From positions 1-64,000 of the forward strand of contig NZ_JAJQYA010000011.1 in assembly GCF_021729155.1 (NCBI RefSeq): DNA of 64,000 bases, given 5' to 3'. Numbering within the stretch: the stretch's first letter is position 1; every line of letters starts with the position of its first letter. This stretch comes from Membranihabitans marinus (GTDB lineage Bacteria > Bacteroidota > Bacteroidia > Chitinophagales > Saprospiraceae). The translations under genes and the position numbers were made by a program. Below the pieces are notes generated by a model. The model had not been told where the DNA came from. It ran no database searches and worked only from the letters and a program-made list of their open reading frames with translations. This document shows, piece after piece, positions 57,207-64,000 of the stretch.

Positions 57207-57220
57207 GTAACAAAAGTTAC
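57207..57220. promoter_or_regulatory. Palindromic Crp/Fnr-type operator upstream of the SQR operon
   Basis: GTAACAAAAGTTAC is identical to 51176-51189. Its centre is about 61 bp upstream of the SQR start codon. Shared sequence and spacing indicate one regulator for both transcripts. Confidence 0.7.
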
Positions 57221-58081
57221 CTAAAGAAATTTTTCGAAATCCTATAATTTATCCTAGTTCTCAAAAATAGAAATTCTTGCCCAACAGATTCAGCAAGTGA
57301 AATTTTGTGTAGTAGTCAGTGGTAGTCATTGCTGTTGAGTGCTGTAGGTATTGGTTTTTTAGACCATTGATTTTTCGTATTGAACCATGTTTATTTTTTG
57401 GGTTTATGTGGTAAATTATTGAAATAGTCTAGTCATAATAGTCCTATGGATAGCCAATAAAAATGAGGATGTCAGATAAGATTATTACGAACAATTCTTT
57501 TGGGTTCCACGGATGCTTTTTGTGTTAACATAGTTGCAAATCTGCCAATAATGCTGGGGGAGCAAGAATCTATTGGATTTATTAGGGAGTAAAAATATCA
57601 ATTATCAGATGGGGAAAAACTACTCGCAAATAAAAGTACTGACTTTTCTAGAATATTGACTGGCCATTATTCCCCCAATTATATCAATCGATGCTTATAT
57701 TTGGTCAAATTTTTCGTGAAATAATCGATTAATCTATTTTTTTATAAAAATCAATTGATTGGGTATTAATCGAATGAAGATTATAGGTTGCTATTTTATC
57801 CAAAAAATTAAAAACTATTGTGCACACCTTCCACATTCTCAATCGTTTAAATCTCGATTGTTTGGAGGATCCGGTCAATGCCCATATGAATTTGTATTAA
57901 AAGGGTTGGCAAATATTATTGTGAAAAATCGATGATATGATTACTCAATATGGTAAAAGACTTAACATATAGTTTGGATTTGAAAATATATATTGTATAA
58001 ATGTGAATTAATTATTAATTTTGAATACGGAATACAAATGGAAGAGGCATAAAATTTTAATAAATAAAAGGGTAACATTGA
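57221..58081. other. 861-bp intergenic region upstream of the ECF sigma gene
   Basis: AT-rich divergent DNA. No ORF of note, hairpin unit or RNA gene was seen. The sigma gene promoter should lie in the last 100 bp, but no clear box could be assigned. Confidence 0.4.
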
Positions 58082-58675
58082 ATGTCTCTACGTAAAACAA
58101 ATATCAATACTACCACCATCAAGGCTGTTAAGCAGTCTGATGAAAGGGCATTTAGGGCTATGTTCGATGCTTATAGTAAGGATGTTTTTGCCTATAGCAT
58201 GAGCTTTGTTAAGAACAAGGCTTTGGCTGATGAGGTTGTTCAAGATGTTTTTCTAAAAGTCTGGTTACATAGAGAGCAACTCAATCCCGACGCCAATTTC
58301 ACCTCTTATTTATTTACCATTACCAAGAATACCACCCTCAATATATTGCGTAAAGCTGCGTCTGATCAAAAGCTACGTGAAGTTGTATTTTATCATAAAC
58401 CCACTTTTGAGAACTCTACAGAAATGGCCATTTTAGATAGAGATTTCGAAAAAATAAGATTGGATGCCATAGGTCAGTTGCCACCTAAGCGCAAGCGAAT
58501 ATTTGAAATGTCGCGGTATGAAGACAAAAGTTACGAAGAAATCAGCCGAGAATTGAATATTTCTTTAACTACGGTTAAAAATCAAATGAGCATGGCATTG
58601 AAAACCATTCGCGACTTTCTACGAGTCAATGGTGACATCACTTTACTCTTAATTGCTCTTCCTTTTTTGTCTTGA
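58082..58675 (+). CDS. ECF-type RNA polymerase sigma-70 factor
   Basis: The 197-residue protein has sigma region 2 (RAFRAMFDAYSKDVFAYSMS, ADEVVQDVFLKVWLHREQL) and region 4 (QLPPKRKRIFEMSRYEDKSYEEISRELNIS, TTVKNQMSMALKTIRDFL), the standard FecI-like or Bacteroides-expansion ECF form. It probably directs transcription of the downstream SusC/SusD genes when released by the FecR-type anti-sigma encoded 210 nt later. The C-terminus (NGDITLLLIALPFLS) is hydrophobic, which is common in this group. Confidence 0.92.
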   Translation: MSLRKTNINTTTIKAVKQSDERAFRAMFDAYSKDVFAYSMSFVKNKALADEVVQDVFLKVWLHREQLNPDANFTSYLFTITKNTTLNILRKAASDQKLREVVFYHKPTFENSTEMAILDRDFEKIRLDAIGQLPPKRKRIFEMSRYEDKSYEEISRELNISLTTVKNQMSMALKTIRDFLRVNGDITLLLIALPFLS

Positions 58676-58885
58676 AAAAAGATGCCGATTGACCTCTGTC
58701 CAAATTTGACATTTTTACTTTTTACCTAAAAAATTAATATTTTTTTAAAACTGCTATGGTACTTTTTCTGATTAGCTGTGTATAGTTAGTATAGACTCTG
58801 CTGAAATGAAGATAAATGCCATCGTGAAGGCAGTTTTACATTTTATATAATTCAATCGATTTTCATTGATCGATGAAAGAATTTG

Positions 58886-60076
58886 ATGATGACAGAAGAC
58901 ATTAAAACGCTATTATTAAAATATATAAACGACGAATGCAGTTCGGAAGAATTGGAAGCAGTCGTTCAATACTTTCGCCAGCACAATGGGACAGATGAAT
59001 TGCCCGAGGTTGAGGAGGTGTTGGAAATTTTAAAAAATGATCCAAGTTTGGACTTCCACGATGGCGACTCTATTTTTAAACAAATATTAAAGAAGGCCAA
59101 TCTCTCAGCCCCTAAAGCCAAAACACGACCCATCATATTTTGGCGTTATGCTGCAGCCTTTTTATTGCTGGCATCATCGATAGGCGGTTTGCTGTATTAT
59201 GTTAATTTGGAAACTAGTGTTTCTAATCAAACCATGACTCATGAGGAGGGGCAAGATCAGAACACTAAAGAAGAATTTATTACCCTAGAGTTGGACAATG
59301 GAGAGATAGAAATCATTAGACCCAATACCAACAAAAGTATTGTCGATGGTCAGGGAAGAACTTTAGGAGAGCAAAAATTGAATAGTTTGTCTTATACCGG
59401 AGGAGGGGTAGAGATGGACCAACTCATCTACAATACTTTAACCGTGCCTTATGGTCAGCGATTTAAAGTCGTTCTCTCTGATGGTACTGAAGTAGATCTC
59501 AATGCGGGAACCCAATTGAAATATCCTATTCGCTTTTTGGAAACCGAAGGGGAAAGGTCGGTTTCTGTTATTGGAGAGGCTTATTTCGATGTTGTTGAAA
59601 ACAGAGATTTACCATTTATCGTGCATTCCGGCGATTTAAATGTGCGGGTTCTGGGTACCACCTTCAATCTGTCCAACTATCCGGAGGATGATGAGTCCAA
59701 TGTAGTCTTGGTTCAGGGTTCGGTTCAACTTTTTGTTGATAGTATAGAGACTCAATCTGATTATATCCTTAAATCGGGAGAAAAGGGCAGTTTTGATAAG
59801 GAAAACAAAGATGTATTTATTCGTCCGGTATCCACCAATATATATACTTCATGGGTTCAGGGAGAACTCCTGTTTAGAAATATGACCTTTGAAGATATGC
59901 TGAAGAAAATGGAGCGGCACTTTAATGTTGAAATAGTAAATGAAAATCAAGAATTGGCCTTAGAAAAATTTAACGCCAGTTTTGGTGAAGTGACATTGGA
60001 TAAGATATTGGATTATTTGAAGATGACTTATAATGTTGAATACGAAAGACTAAATGGAAGATTAGTCATTAAATAA
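58886..60076 (+). CDS. FecR-family anti-sigma factor
   Basis: The ATG at 58886 (or 58889) is chosen over the TTG at 58883. The ~396-residue protein has a cytoplasmic N-terminus (LLLKYINDECSSEELEAVVQ), one TM helix near 90-110 (YAAAFLLLASSIGGLLYYV), the FecR domain (VPYGQRFKVVLSDGTEVDLN, GEAYFDVVENRDLPFIVHSG) and a C-terminal DUF4974/STN-interacting part (FRNMTFEDMLKKMERHFNVE). It would hold the sigma factor until the downstream SusC signals substrate. Order and strand match the classic sigma, FecR, SusC, SusD cassette. Confidence 0.93.
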   Translation: MMTEDIKTLLLKYINDECSSEELEAVVQYFRQHNGTDELPEVEEVLEILKNDPSLDFHDGDSIFKQILKKANLSAPKAKTRPIIFWRYAAAFLLLASSIGGLLYYVNLETSVSNQTMTHEEGQDQNTKEEFITLELDNGEIEIIRPNTNKSIVDGQGRTLGEQKLNSLSYTGGGVEMDQLIYNTLTVPYGQRFKVVLSDGTEVDLNAGTQLKYPIRFLETEGERSVSVIGEAYFDVVENRDLPFIVHSGDLNVRVLGTTFNLSNYPEDDESNVVLVQGSVQLFVDSIETQSDYILKSGEKGSFDKENKDVFIRPVSTNIYTSWVQGELLFRNMTFEDMLKKMERHFNVEIVNENQELALEKFNASFGEVTLDKILDYLKMTYNVEYERLNGRLVIK

Positions 60077-60103
60077 TGTGATAAAAAATATTGTAAAAAT
60101 AAA

Positions 60104-60133
60104 AATCGGAAAATGGTGACGCATTTTCCGATT
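60104..60133 (+). terminator. 11-bp perfect hairpin between fecR and susC genes
   Basis: AATCGGAAAAT (60104-60114) pairs with ATTTTCCGATT (60123-60133), loop GGTGACGC. No long T-run follows. It may end or attenuate the regulator transcript before the transporter gene. Confidence 0.65.
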
Positions 60134-60188
60134 GTAAACATGTGATTTGAAAATAAACTACTAACCACACTTTAAACACTTTAAAATT

Positions 60189-63100
60189 ATGAAAAAACTT
60201 CTTCATAGCACAAGAAGCTTGTATCTATTATTTTTAAAAATAGATTTGAGGATGAAACTAAGTATTTTGATTTTGTTTTGTACATTTTTTGGACTTCAGG
60301 CAAAGACTGGATTCTCTCAAGATAAGATCTCTTTAGATCTTAAAAATGTAAGTATTGAAAACTTACTCGATGAGATTGAGTCTAATACCGAGTACCGATT
60401 TGTTTACAAGATTAAGGATGTCGATTTATCTCGCACCATCTCATTGAATATTGAGAATGCGGAGATAGCATCGGTATTAAACACTATTTTCGAGCCTACC
60501 GATACCGAATATCGAATTATCGATCGCCAAATCTTTTTGTTTGACAAGGTCGATCGCGAATTTGAATCCATGCTCAAGGAAAAAGAAGAGGCTTGGATTC
60601 AAGCCTTGGCGGCCAATGTATTGGACTCTATCGTCGGACAAGTAAAGGACGAAGCCGGAGAGCCACTTATTGGTGTCAACGTTGTCGTTAAAGGAAAATA
60701 CAAAGGTACAGCCACTGGTAGTAACGGTGAGTTTACATTGTATGACATAGCCGATGAAGATGTATTGTTGTTTACATATATCGGTTATAGTTTCCAAGAA
60801 TTACCTGTAGATGGCAAAGCCTATATTAATGTGGTCATGCAGGAAGACACCGAAACCCTAGAAGAAGTAGTCGTTACAGGATATTATTCATTGCCCAAAG
60901 AGAGAGCAACAGGATCTTTCAGTCATACTACAGAAAAGGAATTGGAAACAACTACGAGTTTGAGTGTGAAAGATCAATTGGAAGGATTGGTGCCAGGATT
61001 GATGTTTGAACCCAATTTCAACCAGGATCAAAGCCCATCTACAGAGAGAAGTAGAAGTATTCTCATTAGAGGACAGAGTACATTGGGCGACAACTCTCCT
61101 TTAATTGTTGTCGATGGTTTCCCTATTATATCTTCTGAAGGTGTAGATCCTTGGTCGACCATTAATCCCGATGATGTGAAGAGTGTTACCGTGTTGAAGG
61201 ATGCTGCAGCGGCTTCCATCTGGGGTGCTCAGGCAGCCAATGGTGTCATCGTAGTCAAAACCAAAGATGGATCTGGTGTCAAAGGATCGTCTTTCAATGT
61301 ATCCGTAGACTATATTACTCGACCTCAACCCAACTTATACGATATCCCTTTCGCTACTGGACAAGAGTCTATCGAAATCTATAAGTCACTGTTTTTGGAA
61401 AATACCTATTTCGATGCCCTGTTGTCTTCATTCAACAGACCGCGTTACGAATTTCCAGAAGTTATTGACGTGCTTTTACAAATGAAGGCAGAAGAGATCA
61501 CAGAACAAGAAGGCAATGCTCAATTAAATGCTTTGTCCAGTATCGATGTTAGGGATGAATTTACAGATTTGTTTTATAGAAATATGGAAACGAGTAAGAA
61601 AGTCAATCTGTCTTACAACATTTCCAGCGCCAACAATACCATGAGAGCTTCCGTCATGGCACTACAAAGTGACAAAGCAGCCATCGGTGATGTCGATCAA
61701 CAAGTTTTGGGTTCCATTTCCAATAACTTTACACCGGTAGATTGGTTCTCTCTTTCTTTTGGAATCAATTTTTCTTTGATGAAAAAAGAAGAAAATGGAG
61801 TAGCCATTGGTGAAATCAATAATATTCCTCAAATGTCCAGAATATTGGATGACAATGGAGATTATTTGACGATGATTAAGCAAAATTACGACGACAGTTA
61901 TTACGATGTACCTACGCAAAAACGTAGAGATTTGGTAGAACAGTATAATTTGCCATATGATTGGGATTGGAACTTGAAGAGAGAAATCGATAATCAGGAC
62001 AATACTGAAAACATCAACAACTTGAGATTGAATACCAAAGTGGCTTTTAAACCATTTAAAGGTCTGGAAGTATCGGGATCTTATCAATTCCAAAACAATC
62101 ATTCATTGGTGAGCAATTACATGAACGAAGAGACTTGGTATGTGAGAAACTCCGTCAATGAAAATGCACGTCCAGATGGCAGTTTCCCAGTACCTGCCGG
62201 AGGTATGTTGTACGAAAGAAAATCTGATTTTATATCTCATGACGCTAGGTTTCAAGCGACCTATGATTTGATTTTCGGCGACCATGAAATCCGAGCCTTA
62301 GGGGGTATGGAGATTAAAAAAGACGAATATGAAAGTATGCCTTACGGATACTATGGATATGACCCACAAGCATTGACCCAAATTACTGGTTTGAACTTTC
62401 AAGATGATATCAATCCCAAATTGACTGGTGACAATGAATGGAGAGGTAGTATTCATCCTATACCTACAGTACCCAAAACCAGTGTGAGAATTACTGGGCG
62501 AGACGATCGATTTGTGAGTTATTATGGAAATGGAATATATACCTACTTAGGAAAATACGATATTACCGGTAGTATTAGACTCGATCAAACCAATCTTTAC
62601 GGAAGATCAGCTTCTTATCGAGAATTGCCTCAGTGGTCTGTTGGTGCCGGTTGGACCATCAGTGACGAAGCATTTTTTAACCTCCCAGTTGTCGATTATT
62701 TGAGAGCTCGTATATCTTATGGTTGGAATGGTCACGTAGACAAAAATGCCAGTCCATACATCAATGGTACTCCTTGGGTAGATCCAGTGAATCAATTGCA
62801 ATACGCTGCAGTCTTAAGTACACCAAATCCAGGATTGACTTGGGAAAAAACATCTAATTACAATCTCGGTTTTGATATGGCTTTGCTTAGAAACCGCTTG
62901 GAATTGGGAATTGAATTCTACAATAAAAAATCTAAAGACGTACTGACCAATATCAAAGTAAATCCTACTTATGGGTTTTATTACGATGCAGCGACCTTGA
63001 ATACGGGTAACATTACCAACAAAGGAGTTGAATGGGATCTATCAGCATTGGTCATCGATAGAAAAGTAAAATGGCAAACGCGTTTGAATTATTCATACAA

Positions 63101-63884
63101 CAAAAACGTAGTGGATAATGTCAAAACATCTTCTAGCAATATGGCTACCTATACAGCATTGGCATACTTCAATCCAGTGGCCGGACAACCTAGAGACTAT
63201 ATTGCCGTAGCCGAATGGGCTGGATTTAGCGATGAAGGTTTGCCACAGGTAATCTACCAAGGTGAGGTAACCAGTGTTACCGATATCAATTACAGTTCAT
63301 CAGATATCGATGACTTGTTTAAATTCGTCGGACAGAGAAGCCCTAAGCATTTTGGTTCTTGGAGCAATACAGTTTCTTTTGCCAGATTTGAACTTACTGC
63401 TAGAGTATTGTATAGTTTTGGTCACAAATTCTTTAAAGACACTCCTCCGAGAAGTCTTTTGTACAATTATCAGAGTTTTAGAAATTTCTTTACGTTTAAT
63501 ACTGATTTATTAGTGGATAGATGGCAGTCACCTGCTGACAATGAAACAGCTTCTATGTATTCTTTGGATACTAGAGTGAGCAATTATTTGACAACATTGA
63601 CCAATGATTATTTATCTGAATACAACACCAATTCTATATTGGATGCAGGTAATGTAAGACTTCAGAATGTAACCTTGGGATACAACTTGCCACGCAATTT
63701 CATTAAAGGAGTAAAAAATGTGAAGATCCAAGTTCAAGCTAGAGACTTAGGTCCTATCTTCTTGGCCAATAAAGAAGGCGTCGATCCTCAGTTTCCGAAG
63801 TATAGTTCATCCCTTTATTCTGCTTACTACAATGTGTTGAGGGACAGACCTACTTATGCGGTTAATTTAAAAATCGGACTTTAA
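60189..63884 (+). CDS. susC: SusC/RagA-family TonB-dependent transporter with STN signalling domain
   Basis: The 1231-residue protein has a long leader and signal peptide (hydrophobic stretch ~23-40, cleavage near TGFSQ). An STN domain covers ~45-115 (ISLDLKNVSIENLLDEIESN, TISLNIENAEIASVLNTIFE), then a carboxypeptidase-regulatory-like domain (~147-220, GQVKDEAGEPLIGVNVVVKG), the signature EEVVVTGYYSLPKERATGSF, plug (LIVVDGFPI, AAAASIWGAQAANGVIVVKT) and barrel. The STN domain and the upstream sigma/FecR pair indicate cell-surface signalling. The next gene is its SusD partner. The substrate is unknown. Confidence 0.95.
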   Translation: MKKLLHSTRSLYLLFLKIDLRMKLSILILFCTFFGLQAKTGFSQDKISLDLKNVSIENLLDEIESNTEYRFVYKIKDVDLSRTISLNIENAEIASVLNTIFEPTDTEYRIIDRQIFLFDKVDREFESMLKEKEEAWIQALAANVLDSIVGQVKDEAGEPLIGVNVVVKGKYKGTATGSNGEFTLYDIADEDVLLFTYIGYSFQELPVDGKAYINVVMQEDTETLEEVVVTGYYSLPKERATGSFSHTTEKELETTTSLSVKDQLEGLVPGLMFEPNFNQDQSPSTERSRSILIRGQSTLGDNSPLIVVDGFPIISSEGVDPWSTINPDDVKSVTVLKDAAAASIWGAQAANGVIVVKTKDGSGVKGSSFNVSVDYITRPQPNLYDIPFATGQESIEIYKSLFLENTYFDALLSSFNRPRYEFPEVIDVLLQMKAEEITEQEGNAQLNALSSIDVRDEFTDLFYRNMETSKKVNLSYNISSANNTMRASVMALQSDKAAIGDVDQQVLGSISNNFTPVDWFSLSFGINFSLMKKEENGVAIGEINNIPQMSRILDDNGDYLTMIKQNYDDSYYDVPTQKRRDLVEQYNLPYDWDWNLKREIDNQDNTENINNLRLNTKVAFKPFKGLEVSGSYQFQNNHSLVSNYMNEETWYVRNSVNENARPDGSFPVPAGGMLYERKSDFISHDARFQATYDLIFGDHEIRALGGMEIKKDEYESMPYGYYGYDPQALTQITGLNFQDDINPKLTGDNEWRGSIHPIPTVPKTSVRITGRDDRFVSYYGNGIYTYLGKYDITGSIRLDQTNLYGRSASYRELPQWSVGAGWTISDEAFFNLPVVDYLRARISYGWNGHVDKNASPYINGTPWVDPVNQLQYAAVLSTPNPGLTWEKTSNYNLGFDMALLRNRLELGIEFYNKKSKDVLTNIKVNPTYGFYYDAATLNTGNITNKGVEWDLSALVIDRKVKWQTRLNYSYNKNVVDNVKTSSSNMATYTALAYFNPVAGQPRDYIAVAEWAGFSDEGLPQVIYQGEVTSVTDINYSSSDIDDLFKFVGQRSPKHFGSWSNTVSFARFELTARVLYSFGHKFFKDTPPRSLLYNYQSFRNFFTFNTDLLVDRWQSPADNETASMYSLDTRVSNYLTTLTNDYLSEYNTNSILDAGNVRLQNVTLGYNLPRNFIKGVKNVKIQVQARDLGPIFLANKEGVDPQFPKYSSSLYSAYYNVLRDRPTYAVNLKIGL

Positions 63885-63918
63885 TAAGCCTATCTTATTA
63901 TATCAAAATTCTATAAAA

Positions 63919-64000
63919 ATGAAAAATTTATACAACTATATATTCGGTATCATTTTTTTAACAACCCTGTCGTGTAATGAGTTTTTGGATCCATTGCCCA
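63919..64000 (+). CDS. SusD/RagB-like lipoprotein, 5' end only
   Basis: The frame starts at ATG 63919, 34 nt after the susC stop, and is open to the window edge (27 codons). It encodes a lipoprotein leader, MKNLYNYIFGIIFLTTLSC, followed by NEFLDPLP. The NEFLDxxP motif right after the lipid Cys is typical of SusD proteins. Identity rests on this motif and on position after susC. Confidence 0.85.
   Translation, partial: MKNLYNYIFGIIFLTTLSCNEFLDPLP

Overview
The window looks like a chromosomal segment of a Bacteroidota bacterium, perhaps Saprospiria or a related marine or sediment group; that placement is inferred from gene content, not from a marker gene. The signs are two SusC/SusD systems, many lipoproteins with a Cys lipobox, FG-GAP/VCBS and ASPIC/UnbV proteins, an ECF sigma/FecR/SusC cascade, a type II sulfide:quinone oxidoreductase (SQR) cluster, and TAnnTTTG-like promoter boxes. 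The DNA is moderately AT-rich. No tRNA or rRNA gene was recognised.

Region 1 (1-28168) is a glycan-utilisation island. It holds an alpha-glucuronidase-like hydrolase, a propeller plus alpha/alpha-barrel protein, an amidohydrolase, two tandem VCBS lipoproteins followed by a GH32 enzyme, and a GH2 enzyme. A minus-strand operon runs susC, susD and then two overlapping ~1105-residue FG-GAP/ASPIC lipoproteins. SusC/D would import glycan fragments, the secreted or surface enzymes would cut them, and the propeller lipoproteins may bind or present substrate. Region 2 (28169-28718) is a gene-free patch of nested repeats. Region 3 (28719-35379) is a complete RND efflux operon plus a small lipoprotein. 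Region 4 (36211-42715) holds two coupled FAD-dependent oxidoreductases, an HGSNAT-like membrane protein and a Gfo/Idh/MocA oxidoreductase.

Region 5 (42991-50967) is mixed accessory DNA: an IS1595-like transposase lacking two expected catalytic residues, a Crp/Fnr-type regulator, a DUF4386 membrane protein, a Vat-like acetyltransferase, a serine hydrolase, an outer-membrane barrel, a UDG-family protein and a methyltransferase. Region 6 (51176-57220) is a sulfur module: TauE/SafE exporter, DUF6691 and YeeE/YedE transporters, SQR and an OprD-like porin gene. The porin gene is broken by two small inverted-repeat elements. The SQR operon and tauE share the same 14-bp palindrome at the same distance from a -7 box. 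Region 7 (58082-64000) is an ECF sigma factor, a FecR anti-sigma factor, an STN-containing SusC and the start of a SusD gene.

The most unusual feature is a family of modular non-coding repeats in three places (1-134, 28186-28604, 52299-52566). Each unit has up to three successive hairpins. Stem sequences differ from unit to unit but stay self-complementary, while loops and linkers are conserved. Two of the three loci sit inside a second, MITE-like element with ~40-bp terminal inverted repeats. Its 157-bp simple form occurs twice in the porin gene, once with a perfect 5-bp target duplication.
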